Source: WHTX01 sp038255145
GTDB taxonomy: Bacteria; Actinomycetota; Acidimicrobiia; Acidimicrobiales; CAIXPF01
Direction: 5' to 3'
Assembly (NCBI GenBank): GCA_038255145.1
Contig: JBBSLP010000015.1
Location: forward strand, 25,484 to 89,483
Length of the DNA: 64,000 nt
Numbering within the stretch: the stretch's first letter is position 1; each line of letters begins with the position of its first letter. Positions 32,717-41,281 of the stretch are shown piece after piece. The notes beneath the pieces were generated by a model. That model saw only the letters and a program-made list of their open reading frames with translations, was not told where the DNA came from and did not search any database. The translations under genes and the position numbers were made by a program.

Positions 32717-34825
32717 GTGGACGGTGAGCAGCGGGGAGAGGCCACGGGCGGGGTGCTCGGCAACCGGGCCATCGTCGACGCGCTGCCCCGGGCCATCGTC
32801 GTCACCGGGACCAACGACGAGATCCTGCTGTGGAACCGCGTCGCCGAGGAGCTCTACGGCTGGACCTCGGACGAGGTTCGGGGCCGGTGCGTCCGCGAGG
32901 TGCTCGTCCCCGTCGGCGGCCGCGCCGGCAGCGAGCACATCCTCGACCACGTCCGCGGTGGCGGGGTGTGGGAGCGCGACGTCACCGTGTTGCGCCGCGA
33001 CGGCCAGCTGGTGCGCGTCTGGGTGACCGACCGGCCCGTGCGTGACGAGGCGGGACGCGTGGTGGCCGTGCTCAGCGCGTCGGAGGATGTCAGCGAACAG
33101 CGCCTCCTGGCCCAGCGGGCCGCCGACCTCACCCGCCACCTGCAACTGGCGCTCGAGGCGGGTGGGTTGGGCACGTTCCGCTGGGACCGCACCACCGGGG
33201 AGACCGAGTGGGACGATCGGGTCGAGGCCCTGTTCGGCCTGGCCCCGGGCACCTTCGACGGCCGCTTCGACACCTACGTGTCCCTGCTCCACCCCGAGGA
33301 CGTCGCCGACGTGCTGCGCACGGTGGACGACGCCGTGGTGGCCAGGGGCCGCTACGACGTGCGCCATCGGGTGGTGTGGCCCGACGGGTCGGTGCACTGG
33401 CTGCACGGTGCCGGCCACGTCACCGTGGACAGCGCCGGTGAGCCCACGGGCACCATCGGCTGCGTCGCCGACGTGACCGACCAGGTGCGGTCACAGGAGG
33501 AGCTGCTGCGGCTCACCGACGAGGCCATGGATGCGGTCGAGCACGAGCGCATCAGCAGGGAGCGCCTCGAGTTCCTGGGTCGGATCAACGACGCCCTGGC
33601 CGAGTCGCGTGACCGTGGCGCGTTGATGCGCAGCGTGGTGCGGGCCGCGGTGCCCCAACTGGGCGACTGGTGCACCATCCACGTGCTGGCCGCTCCCGAC
33701 GCCCGGGTGCCCGAGGTGGAGCTGGCCCACGCCGACCCGGCCATGGTCGCCTACGCCCGCGAGCTGATCGAGCAGTTCCCCTACGACCCCGACGCTCAGC
33801 AGGGCGTCCCCCAGGTGATCCGCAGCGGCGAGCCCGAGTTCTACCCGGTGATCACGGCCAACGTGCTCGATGCCCTCGACACGACGGACGAGGCTCGCGA
33901 GGTCGTGCGCAAGCTGGCCCTGCGCAGCGCCATCACCGTGCCCCTGGTCAAGCGGCGCCGCATCGTCGGCGCCCTGCAGCTGGTCATGGCCGGTTCGGGC
34001 CGGTCCTACACCGGGGACGACCTGGCCCTGGCTCGGGCCGCGGCCGACCGCATCGCCTCCAGCCTGGAGAACCTCCGTCTCACCGACGAGCAGAGGCGGA
34101 TCGCCTCGACGCTGCAGCACAGCCTGCTGCCCGGTCAGCCGCCGCAGATCCCCGGCGTCGACCTGGCGGTGCGCTACTGGGCGACGGGGGAGGGCATCGA
34201 GGTGGGCGGGGACTTCTACGACGTGTTCACCGTGCGGGACGGGCTGTGGGCCGTGGTCATCGGCGACGTGTGCGGCACCGGCCCCAGCGCGGCGGCCGTG
34301 ACCGGCCTGGCCCGGCACACCATCGCCGCGGCGGCGTGGCACGGGGACAGCCCGACCACGGTGCTGGCCAACCTGAACCGGGCCATGCTGGCCCGGGGCA
34401 TGGAGCGGTTCTGCACCGTGGCCTACGGCACCCTGGAGCACGGCACCGCCGGCCTGGCCCTGACCGTCACCTGTGGGGGGCACCCGCCTCCCGTGCTGGT
34501 CAGGGCGGACGGCTCGGTCGGCTACTGCGCCGTGCCCGGGACCCTCATCGGCGTGTTCGACGAGCTGAAGGTGACCACCACCAACGCCCTCCTCGAGCCG
34601 GGTGACACCGTCGTCCTCTACACCGACGGCATCACCGACGTGCCGCCTCCATATCGGCTCACCGAGGAGCAGTTCGCCGACCTGGTGGCCGAGGCCGCCT
34701 CGGGAGCGACGTCGGCCGAGGACGTGGCCGACGGCATCCGTGACCGGCTGACGGCCATCCGCCCCCTCGAGGAGCGGGGCGACGACATGGCCCTGCTCGT
34801 CATCCGGGTGCCCGCTCCGGCCTAG
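32717..34825 (+). CDS. PAS-PAS-GAF-PP2C serine phosphatase (RsbU-like)
   Basis: The 702-residue soluble protein contains two PAS domains (about 15-125, and 145-265 with LHPEDVADVLRTV and WPDGSVHWLHGAG). A GAF domain (about 295-450) follows, then a SpoIIE/PP2C phosphatase (about 470-702) with EVGGDFYDVF, VIGDVCGTGPSAAAVTGLAR, CGGHPPPVLV, VLYTDGITDV and ERGDDMALLVIRV. The metal-binding Asp residues of the phosphatase are all visible. Such proteins dephosphorylate anti-anti-sigma factors in partner-switching stress responses. No anti-sigma or STAS gene is next to it, so the partners are elsewhere. The PAS/GAF sensory input could bind small molecules or cofactors. Confidence 0.88.
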   Translation: MDGEQRGEATGGVLGNRAIVDALPRAIVVTGTNDEILLWNRVAEELYGWTSDEVRGRCVREVLVPVGGRAGSEHILDHVRGGGVWERDVTVLRRDGQLVRVWVTDRPVRDEAGRVVAVLSASEDVSEQRLLAQRAADLTRHLQLALEAGGLGTFRWDRTTGETEWDDRVEALFGLAPGTFDGRFDTYVSLLHPEDVADVLRTVDDAVVARGRYDVRHRVVWPDGSVHWLHGAGHVTVDSAGEPTGTIGCVADVTDQVRSQEELLRLTDEAMDAVEHERISRERLEFLGRINDALAESRDRGALMRSVVRAAVPQLGDWCTIHVLAAPDARVPEVELAHADPAMVAYARELIEQFPYDPDAQQGVPQVIRSGEPEFYPVITANVLDALDTTDEAREVVRKLALRSAITVPLVKRRRIVGALQLVMAGSGRSYTGDDLALARAAADRIASSLENLRLTDEQRRIASTLQHSLLPGQPPQIPGVDLAVRYWATGEGIEVGGDFYDVFTVRDGLWAVVIGDVCGTGPSAAAVTGLARHTIAAAAWHGDSPTTVLANLNRAMLARGMERFCTVAYGTLEHGTAGLALTVTCGGHPPPVLVRADGSVGYCAVPGTLIGVFDELKVTTTNALLEPGDTVVLYTDGITDVPPPYRLTEEQFADLVAEAASGATSAEDVADGIRDRLTAIRPLEERGDDMALLVIRVPAPA

Positions 34826-35179
34826 GTGTTGTGGACCGGGCGGTTGTCGACGCGTGAGGCGGGTGGGCCGCCGACGGCGGTGTGGTGTCGGTGATGGTTG
34901 CACCTGTGCAGCCAGGGGGCAAGGGCGTCGGCCCTGGGGGAGTCGTCAGCGGGTCGTGGTGGCTGGATCCACACGCTGCGGGCGTCGGTTCCCTGCGGGG
35001 TGTAGGCGATGGGCCCGCAACCAGGCCGGGCAACGTGGGCACGAATGGCCGGGGTCGGTGGCGTGCGCCTCGTGGTGCAGGTGGTCGATCAGGCTCGCCC
35101 GCAGCAGCAGCTCGGGTCCGGCCGACAGCTCGGGTTCCGTCAACAGCTCGGGCACCGTCGACCCGGGTGCGTCGATCAC
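34822..35179 (-). pseudogene. Small protein ending in an HNH-like Cys/His tail, with a probable frameshift
   Basis: From ATG 35179 the frame reads LLLRASLIDHLHHEAHATDP and SCPRCPAWLRA. At about 35015 a change of frame is needed to continue into IAYTPQGTDARSVWIQPPRP and then LHRCNHHRHHTAVGG, which ends at TAG 34822-34824. The C-x2-C and the C-x-H-x-x-x-H cluster look like a zinc-binding or HNH-type tail. Coding character across the junction is good in both frames, so a one-base indel in a real gene of about 118 codons is likelier than chance. If this is not a gene, the 460-base gap holds nothing else I can name. Confidence 0.35.
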
Positions 35180-35284
35180 GTCGGTCCTCCTCGTCGTCGG
35201 GTCCGGACCGCGGGCTTTGCGGCGACCTGGCCAGAAAGGGGGGGCGGACTGCCTGCCTGATGCCTGTGGACCGCGGGGATCGGT

Positions 35285-36427
35285 TCAGCGGTCGGTGAGG
35301 CCGGTGGCCCGGGCCAGCCCGTGGGTGATCAGGGCGTGGGCCTGGGCGATGGTGTCGGTGATCACCTCCCGGGCCCAGGGAAGGTCGTCGATGCGGCCGA
35401 CGGCCTGGCCCGACCACAGGGGCAGGTGCTCGGCGTCGTCCTGGTCGGTGGCCGCGGCCCGGACGTCGGCGTTGGCCAGGAGCTGGGAGGGGAAGGGGAG
35501 CACCGGGGCGCCCGAGGACGCGTAGTCCTCGGTGAAGCGGTTGCGCAGGACCCGGGCGAAGCGGCCGCTGAAGGTGTCGGTGACCACGGTGGCGGTCCCC
35601 GCCTCTTCCAGCAGGCGCTTCTTGTGGACCTCGGGAGCGGTGGACTCCCGGGTGGCCACGAACCTCGAGCCCATGAGCACGCCGTGGGCGCCCAGGGCCA
35701 GGGCGGCCACCAGGCCCCGGCCGTCGATGATGCCGCCGGCGGCGATGACGGGGATGCGCACGGCGTCGACGACCTCGGGCACGAGCGCCATGGTGCCCAC
35801 ATCGGCCTGGTCGGTGCGGTCGGGCTTGGTGAAGTGCGAGCGGTGGCCACCGGCCTCGGCCCCCTGGGCGACGACGGCGTCGACGCCGCTGGCCTCGACG
35901 GTGCGGGCATCGGCCGCGGTGGTGACCATGGCGATGACCTTGGTGCCGTTGCGGTGGCAGCGCTCGACGAGCTCGGGTCCGGGGTCGCCCAGGCCGATGC
36001 TGAGCACGGGCACGCCGGCGTCGAGGATGACATCGAGGGCCTCGGCGACCAGGTCGGGGGCAGTCCGGGGTCGGCGTCGCTGGTCGGGTAGGCCCAGGGT
36101 GGCCCGCATGGGGGCGAGGGCGGCGTGCACGGCGGCGAGCTCGTCGTCGGTCAGCAGATCGGTCGAGGTCGGGGTGCGCAGCTCGGGCAGGAGCAGCAGG
36201 TTGACGCCGAAGGGCCGGGCCGTGGCCCCCTGCAGGGCGGCGATGGCATCGCGCAGGGCCGGGGCCGCCGTCAGTGTCCCGGCGAGGATCCCCAGGCCGC
36301 CGGCGCCGCTGACCTCGGCGGCCAGTTCGGGGCCGGCCACACCGCCCATGCCCGACTGCAGGATGGGGTGGTCGATGCCCAGCAGATCGCACAACGGCGT
36401 CCGCAACCTCGCCCCTGTCGCTGCCAT
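35285..36427 (-). CDS. Nitronate monooxygenase family FMN enzyme
   Basis: The 380-residue TIM-barrel protein shows LLGIDHPILQSGMGGVAGPELAAE at the N-terminus (in segments), GGLGILAGT, GVDAVVAQGAEAGGHRS, and the FMN phosphate site IPVIAAGGIIDGRGLVAALALGAHGVLMGSRF. This is the nitronate monooxygenase / 2-nitropropane dioxygenase / FabK-like family, which oxidises alkyl nitronates or, for related members, reduces enoyl substrates. The conserved His in EAGGHRS supports the nitronate monooxygenase branch. Single gene, no operon partner. Confidence 0.85.
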   Translation of the reverse strand: MAATGARLRTPLCDLLGIDHPILQSGMGGVAGPELAAEVSGAGGLGILAGTLTAAPALRDAIAALQGATARPFGVNLLLLPELRTPTSTDLLTDDELAAVHAALAPMRATLGLPDQRRRPRTAPDLVAEALDVILDAGVPVLSIGLGDPGPELVERCHRNGTKVIAMVTTAADARTVEASGVDAVVAQGAEAGGHRSHFTKPDRTDQADVGTMALVPEVVDAVRIPVIAAGGIIDGRGLVAALALGAHGVLMGSRFVATRESTAPEVHKKRLLEEAGTATVVTDTFSGRFARVLRNRFTEDYASSGAPVLPFPSQLLANADVRAAATDQDDAEHLPLWSGQAVGRIDDLPWAREVITDTIAQAHALITHGLARATGLTDR

Positions 36428-36518
36428 GACGGCCCCTTCCCTCGCCTGGGCCGGAGCGTAGGCCGCGGGGGCGACGGTGCGGGCCGTTCTGACCGCTTGT
36501 TGCTACATCCGTACTGTG

Positions 36519-36535
36519 GATTCGACGTCGATTCG
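36519..36535 (+). repeat. 17-bp repeat copy 3, GATTCGACGTCGATTCG
   Basis: Identical to the copy at 9537 and to the complement of that at 32585. It is in the intergenic region between the divergent nitronate monooxygenase and HNH nuclease genes, about 60 bases upstream of the LexA-type box. Confidence 0.65.
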
Positions 36536-36596
36536 CTGGAATGACCTCACCTGTGCACATGGTCACGGTGGGTGCCGTCGTGGTCATGCAGAGATG

Positions 36597-36612
36597 TCGA
36601 ACTTGTGTTCGG
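36597..36612. promoter_or_regulatory. LexA (SOS) box upstream of the DUF222-HNH gene
   Basis: TCGAACTTGTGTTCGG matches the Gram-positive/actinobacterial SOS consensus TCGAACnnnnGTTCGA except for the last base; the core GAAC-N4-GTTC is perfect. It lies 20 bases upstream of the -10 element TAACAT (36632-36637), covering the -35 region of the promoter that serves the gene at 36644. Confidence 0.75.
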
Positions 36613-36643
36613 GTTCGCCTCACAGCGCGGCTAACATGCGTGC

Positions 36644-37888
36644 ATGGCGGAGTGTGGAGGCGTTCTCGACATAGAGGGGTGGATCGCCGCCATGGCGTCG
36701 GTCGACGAGCCGACGGTGCTCAGGCTCGGCCCGCGCCAGCTCGCGCTCGATGCCGCCCGGCTGGCCAACGCGGCGTCGGCCTTCGCGGCGATGACGGCCG
36801 ACGTGTTGGAGCGCAGCGGCGAGTGGGCCCTCGACGGCGCCACCTCGGCCGCGCCCTGGCTGGCCTCGCGGACCCGTGGCGCCCGCTACGTGCACAAGGG
36901 TCGTGTCCGTGACGGGAAGACCCTGCGGCTCTTGCCCACGGCGGTCGGCCCGGCCCGATCGGGGACCTTGTCCGCCGAGCACGTGCGGTCGTTGTCGGCC
37001 TGCGTGGCCCGCCATCCCACCCTGGCCGTGGAGGACGAGGCCGTGCTCGTGGGCCAGGCCCTCGAGCTCGATGCCCGCAGCTACGCCATCACCACCCGCC
37101 GGTGGATCGAGAACGCCGACGATGTCTCTGACCTGCCTGGATCACGACCTGAACCGCAGTCGGAGCTGTACTTCTCCAAGACGATCGCTGACCTCTTCGA
37201 GCTGCAGGGGTCCTTCTCGCCCGACGACGGCGCCATCCTCGAGGCGGCGGTGCAGGCCGGGCTCGACCGGCTGCTCCGCAGCGCCCGGGACGGCGATCCC
37301 GCCCTGGCCGGCAAGTCCGTGGCCGCCCTGCGGGCCATGGCCCTGGTGGAGATGGCGTCCCAGTCGATGCGCCGTGAGCCCTCGGAGCATTCGGTGCCCG
37401 ACCGCTATCGGGTCGCCGTGGTCGTCCACATCGATGGCCCGACAGCCACACGGACCGCGGCAACGACGACGGCCAACGAGGCCGCTGAGCCGCCGATGTC
37501 GTGCTGCGATGCCACCATGTTCCGGGTCGTCCTCGATGCCGATGGCGAGGTGCTCGACGTCGGCCGGGAGACGTCGAGGTGGCCTCGGGCCATCCGTCGT
37601 GCGGTCACCATCCGCGACGGTGGTTGCGTCTTCCCTGGATGTGACCGCCCACCGGGACATTGCGACATCCACCACTGCCAACCGTGGCATTTGGGTGGTG
37701 AGACCAAGCTCGACAACGGTGCCTTGTTGTGCCGAACCCACCACACCTTCCTCCACAAGAGCGGGTGGTCGGTGAAGTTCAGCGGAAGACGACCCAAGCT
37801 GCATCGCGACGACGGCAGCCCGTTCACCATCATCCCCTGGCGCGCCTCACCATCCGACGAAGACGGCCGTGCTGCACCAGCCGCCTGA
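36644..37888 (+). CDS. DUF222-HNH endonuclease (13E12-type)
   Basis: The 414-residue protein has an N-terminal DUF222 helical region. Its C-terminal HNH nuclease domain has RDGGCVFPGCDRPPGHCDIHH, where two Cys and the His-His pair are visible, and the finishing NGALLCRTHHTFLH. Family members occur in many copies in actinobacterial genomes and in mycobacteria several are LexA-controlled. TAACAT (36632-36637) stands 6 bases before the ATG, giving a leaderless message, with a LexA box over the -35 region, so DNA damage should induce it. The molecular role of these proteins is not established. Confidence 0.88.
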   Translation: MAECGGVLDIEGWIAAMASVDEPTVLRLGPRQLALDAARLANAASAFAAMTADVLERSGEWALDGATSAAPWLASRTRGARYVHKGRVRDGKTLRLLPTAVGPARSGTLSAEHVRSLSACVARHPTLAVEDEAVLVGQALELDARSYAITTRRWIENADDVSDLPGSRPEPQSELYFSKTIADLFELQGSFSPDDGAILEAAVQAGLDRLLRSARDGDPALAGKSVAALRAMALVEMASQSMRREPSEHSVPDRYRVAVVVHIDGPTATRTAATTTANEAAEPPMSCCDATMFRVVLDADGEVLDVGRETSRWPRAIRRAVTIRDGGCVFPGCDRPPGHCDIHHCQPWHLGGETKLDNGALLCRTHHTFLHKSGWSVKFSGRRPKLHRDDGSPFTIIPWRASPSDEDGRAAPAA

Positions 37889-37928
37889 CGAGTGGTCGTC
37901 AGCCAGCCCGCGAGCGCTACCGCGGCCG

Positions 37929-37948
37929 GCGCACATAAGTATGTGCGC
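37929..37948. promoter_or_regulatory. Perfect operator palindrome of the toxin-antitoxin operon
   Basis: GCGCACATAAGTATGTGCGC has 9-base perfect arms around AG. It directly abuts TAGCTT (37949-37954), the -10 box 7 bases before the antitoxin ATG. An RHH antitoxin bound here would block its own promoter, the usual autoregulation of such pairs. Confidence 0.75.
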
Positions 37949-37961
37949 TAGCTTGGACTGC

Positions 37962-38237
37962 ATGCCCGAGCGCACGGATTTCACCCGGTTCACCGTCACG
38001 GTGCCCGAGGAGATCGGACGGTTGATCGCATCTGAGGCCGAACGGGCCGGGGTCAGCCAGTCGGCCTGGGTGGCGGATGCCGCGGCGGCGAAGGTGCGCA
38101 ACCTCAGGTTGCGAGAGGCGCTGGCCGAGATCGACCAGACCCTCGAGGGCGGGCCCATCACCGAGGAGGAGATCGCCGCGGCGACGCGTCGTTGGCAAAC
38201 GCCATCGGCCGCCGCCGACGAGCAGCAGGCGTCGTGA
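37962..38237 (+). CDS. Ribbon-helix-helix antitoxin
   Basis: The 91-residue protein carries an N-terminal ribbon-helix-helix (FTRFTVTVPEEIGRLIASEA, then GVSQSAWVADAAAAKV) and an acidic C-terminal segment (EGGPITEEEIAAATRRW) that would wrap the toxin. ATG 37962 fits a leaderless promoter; an ATG at 37941 lies inside the operator and is rejected. It overlaps the PIN toxin start (GTGA) and is preceded by a 20-base perfect palindrome. Confidence 0.85.
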   Translation: MPERTDFTRFTVTVPEEIGRLIASEAERAGVSQSAWVADAAAAKVRNLRLREALAEIDQTLEGGPITEEEIAAATRRWQTPSAAADEQQAS

Positions 38238-38611
38238 GGGCCATCATCGACACTGGTGCGTTGGTGGCCGCTGACAAGGGTGACCGCAAGGCGTTGGCCC
38301 TGCTGCAGAGCCTGGCGCGCGCCGACGTCGAGGTGGTGACCAGCGCCGGTGTCGTCGCCCAGGTCCATCGTGACGGTGCCCGTCAGGCCGCGCTGGTGAG
38401 GGTCGTGCAGGGCATGCGGGTCGACGCCCTCGACGAAGCCGCGGCCAGGGGGATCGGGCGACTGTTGGCCCGCGACGGGAGTTCGGACATCGTCGACGCC
38501 CATGTGACCCTGCTGGCCCGACACGGGGACGTGATCCACACGAGCGACCCCGATGATCTGCGGCGTCTGGCGGGCTCGGCGGGCGTGCGGGCCAAGATCC
38601 TCGCCGTGTAG
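38234..38611 (+). CDS. PIN-domain toxin (VapC-like ribonuclease)
   Basis: The 125-residue protein starts VRAIIDTGALVAADKGDR, with the first PIN Asp, and has further acidic residues at EAAARGIG, SSDIVDAHV and HTSDPDDL, in the order of a PIN domain. VapC-type toxins cleave tRNA or rRNA. The GTG overlaps the antitoxin stop. The usual second acidic position (Glu after the SA/S-x-V segment) seems replaced by Gln/His here (VVAQVHRD), so activity may differ. Confidence 0.78.
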   Translation: MRAIIDTGALVAADKGDRKALALLQSLARADVEVVTSAGVVAQVHRDGARQAALVRVVQGMRVDALDEAAARGIGRLLARDGSSDIVDAHVTLLARHGDVIHTSDPDDLRRLAGSAGVRAKILAV

Positions 38612-38631
38612 ATCGCCCGAGGGGCGACGAG

Positions 38632-38670
38632 GACGGCGACCATGGGCCTCGAGGGTCCCCCGTCGCCGTC
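38632..38670. terminator. Inverted repeat between PIN toxin and HxlR gene, candidate terminator
   Basis: GACGGCGAC (38632-38640) pairs with GTCGCCGTC (38662-38670), with inner pairing of ACC/GGT possible, between two convergent stops (38611 and 38680). Confidence 0.4.
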
Positions 38671-38679
38671 GCCGTCAGG

Positions 38680-39180
38680 TCACCGTGGGGCCCGCCGGGC
38701 GGCCGCGGTGTCGTAGCGCTCACGCATGCCGGGGCTGGCTGCGGGGCCGGCGGTCAGGGCGAAGCGGGGGTCGTCGAGGGGTAGGCCGGTGGCTCGGTCG
38801 ACGAGCACGGGGTCGACCTCGAGGCCCGTCTCGGTGTCCACCACCACCACGTGGCGCTCGTCGGGGGCCAGGGGAGCGTTGCCCCACGCGGCCAGGGCGG
38901 TGATGACGGCGCCGAACTGTCGGCCCCGCTCGGTGGACACGTACTCGTGGCGGACGGGTCGCTCCTGGTACGGGCGTCGCTCGAGCAACCCGGCGTCGAC
39001 CAGGGCCCGTAGGCGGCGGGTGAGCATGGCCGGGGCGATGCCCAGGTTGGTCTGCAGCTCGTCGAAGCGGGTGAAGCCGTCGAGCACGTCGCGCAGGATG
39101 AGGATGGACCACCACTCGCCCACGTCCTGCAGGCTGCGGGCGATGGGGCACTCGTGGGCGGCGAAGCTGGTGCGCTGCAT
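38680..39180 (-). CDS. HxlR-family transcriptional regulator
   Basis: The 166-residue protein begins MQRTSFAAHECPIARSL, with the family Cys near the N-terminus, then the winged helix DVGEWWSILILRDVLDGFTRFDELQ in segments, LGIAPAMLTRRLRALVDAGLLERR and VRHEYVSTERG. HxlR regulators are small MarR-like dimers that often sense electrophiles or redox state through the Cys and control a nearby oxidoreductase. Upstream on the same strand is a remnant of an aldo/keto reductase, and beyond it a perfect palindrome at 39357. The longer ORF to 39327 is the shadow of that remnant. Confidence 0.87.
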   Translation of the reverse strand: MQRTSFAAHECPIARSLQDVGEWWSILILRDVLDGFTRFDELQTNLGIAPAMLTRRLRALVDAGLLERRPYQERPVRHEYVSTERGRQFGAVITALAAWGNAPLAPDERHVVVVDTETGLEVDPVLVDRATGLPLDDPRFALTAGPAASPGMRERYDTAAARRAPR

Positions 39181-39197
39181 GCCGGTCAGATCGCCAC

Positions 39198-39350
39198 TCA
39201 GGCCACGGGGATGGCGAAGCGGTCGATGGCGTCGGGGTCCCCGCCCAGCAGCGAGCGCTGCACCCCGGCGATGTGGTCCCCGGGCAACGCCCAGGGCCAC
39301 GGCGCTGACCTCGTCGAGCCGGGCCACGTGGGCCTCGCTCAGGCTCCTCC
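39198..39350 (-). pseudogene. C-terminal remnant of an aldo/keto reductase
   Basis: Minus-strand frames read LSEAHVARLDEVSAVALG and, after a frame change near 39270, LPGDHIAGVQRSLLGGDPDA ending FAIPVA. The first piece is the familiar aldo/keto reductase C-terminal helix. Only about 48 of some 320 residues remain, with a stop codon just before the first piece. The rest of the gene is missing between the operator palindrome and this piece. Confidence 0.5.
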
Positions 39351-39356
39351 CGAGTT

Positions 39357-39373
39357 ACTACCATGATGGTAGT
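39357..39373. promoter_or_regulatory. Perfect palindrome ACTACCATGATGGTAGT, probable HxlR operator
   Basis: Eight-base arms around a single G, extended by AGT/ACT on the outside. It is AT-rich against the background and lies at the 5' side of the aldo/keto reductase remnant and hxlR-type gene. MarR/HxlR proteins bind dyads of this kind. Confidence 0.6.
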
Positions 39374-39390
39374 CACTGGGAAGGGGCGCC

Positions 39391-39828
39391 TCAGCGGGTG
39401 CGGCTGGGCACCACCACGATGGCCGTGCCCGGACAGGTGGCGGCGCCGTCCTGGTTGACCACGTCGATGTCGAGGTACACGCGGTGCTCGCCGTCCTCGG
39501 AGCGCTTGTCGGTGACCTTGCCCGTCACCGTCAACACGTCGTTCTTCTGGTTGATGGCCCGGAACTGGCAGCCGATCTCGCGCACCTCGGCCTCGTCGCC
39601 GATCCACTCCTGGAGTGCGTTGACGATGTAGGCGTAGCGCAGGTTGCCCATCCCGAAGGCGCCCTGTTCGTTGAGGGCGGCCCGCCCGGCCTCGTCGTCC
39701 ATGTGGATGTAGATGAACTCGTCGTTGACCGCGGCGTAGCGGTTCCAGCTCATGAAGTCGGTCTGGCGCGACCAGTCGGGTAGCTCGTCACCGACCTCGA
39801 CGTCTTCGAAGTACACGTTGTAGGCCAC
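39391..39828 (-). CDS. MaoC-like hotdog-fold dehydratase subunit
   Basis: The 145-residue protein (YNVYFEDVEVGDELPDWSRQ, then FMSWNRYAAVNDEFIYIHMD, GNLRYAYIVNALQEWIGDEA) has the MaoC hydratase fold, with the catalytic Asp/His region at NDEFIYIHMDDEA. It is the C-terminal-type partner of the next gene upstream (39858-40373), 29 bases away on the same strand. The pair resembles HadAB-type or acyl-CoA/enoyl hydratase heterodimers in steroid or fatty-acid metabolism. Substrate unknown. Confidence 0.82.
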   Translation of the reverse strand: MAYNVYFEDVEVGDELPDWSRQTDFMSWNRYAAVNDEFIYIHMDDEAGRAALNEQGAFGMGNLRYAYIVNALQEWIGDEAEVREIGCQFRAINQKNDVLTVTGKVTDKRSEDGEHRVYLDIDVVNQDGAATCPGTAIVVVPSRTR

Positions 39829-39857
39829 GATCTTCGCCCCCTTTCAATCGCGATGTG

Positions 39858-40373
39858 TCAGTAGCGGATGGCGGTGGAGACCCGGAGCTTGACGAGCTCG
39901 TCGGCCTGGTTGCGCCATTCCGTCTCGCTGTAGCTGAAGAGCGTCAGGCCGAGGCGGGTCTCCCGCTCGTCCCAGTCCCGGAGCCGGTTCCGGGCGGTGA
40001 TGACGTCGCCCGGCCGCATCGGCACCCCGTAGGTGTCGACCTGTCCGCCGTTCATGCCCCGTCGGCCCTTGCTCGACCGTGGCGTGTTGGTGGGCTCGGA
40101 CGTCGAAGCGGCCCGAGGCGCTCGCTCCACGGTCACGGGCCAGGCGAAGGGGTTGAAGTCGGGCGGGGCGATGATGCCGCCCCAGCGGGTGGAGCGGGCG
40201 TAGTCGGCGTCCCAGAAGATGGCCGGTGGCGTCTTCGGCCAGTAGACGGCGATCGACCACTTGCGGATGTCGGACTCGCTGACCGGGAGCGAGGATCGCG
40301 CCTTGCCCCACGCGCCCTTGCGCTCGATCATGTCCTGGGTGATGAGCGTCTCGCTCTCGGACTGCGTCGTCAC
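39858..40373 (-). CDS. MaoC-like dehydratase N-terminal-domain subunit
   Basis: The 171-residue product (VSESDIRKWSIAVYWPKTPP, FWDADYARSTRWGGIIAPPDF, RPGDVITARNRLRDWDE) is the FAS1-type N-terminal half of MaoC dehydratases, normally without the catalytic dyad and paired with a catalytic subunit. It is first in a two-gene operon with 39391-39828. In the cell it would form the substrate-binding half of a hotdog heterodimer. Confidence 0.82.
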   Translation of the reverse strand: MTTQSESETLITQDMIERKGAWGKARSSLPVSESDIRKWSIAVYWPKTPPAIFWDADYARSTRWGGIIAPPDFNPFAWPVTVERAPRAASTSEPTNTPRSSKGRRGMNGGQVDTYGVPMRPGDVITARNRLRDWDERETRLGLTLFSYSETEWRNQADELVKLRVSTAIRY

Positions 40374-40472
40374 CTGCTCCCCCCCGGGTCACCTGCCTCA
40401 GCGGCGACATCATAGGAACCGGCTCGGCGGCGGGCCGTTCAGAAATCCGTCCATCGCGCCGATGAGTTGGAG

Positions 40473-40636
40473 GTGATCCGTCTCCACCGGCCCGATCGCC
40501 TCCTCACCTGGGTGCCGTTCGCACTCATGCTCGTGGCCCTCGTCCTGTGGAGCGTGACGGCGAACCTGGTGGACCACGCCCACGGACCGATCCCCTCGAA
40601 CCTGCCGGCGGAGGCGCCGGCCACCGCTCCCGCTCC

Positions 40637-40640
<4 letters not shown>
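40473..40640 (+). CDS. Small single-pass membrane protein
   Basis: From GTG 40473 the frame encodes 55 residues: a basic N-terminus IRLHRPDRLLTW, a membrane helix (FALMLVALVLWSVTANLV) and a Pro/Ala-rich tail ending at TAG 40638-40640. The frame stays open upstream through TTG 40467, and a GGAGG sequence overlaps the chosen start, so the true start is uncertain. No family recognised. Its stop overlaps that of the opposing regulator remnant. Confidence 0.45.
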
Positions 40641-41245
<605 letters not shown>

Positions 41246-41281
41246 CGTAGCCTCCGACCCGGGAGCGACCGAGGAGCGTGC

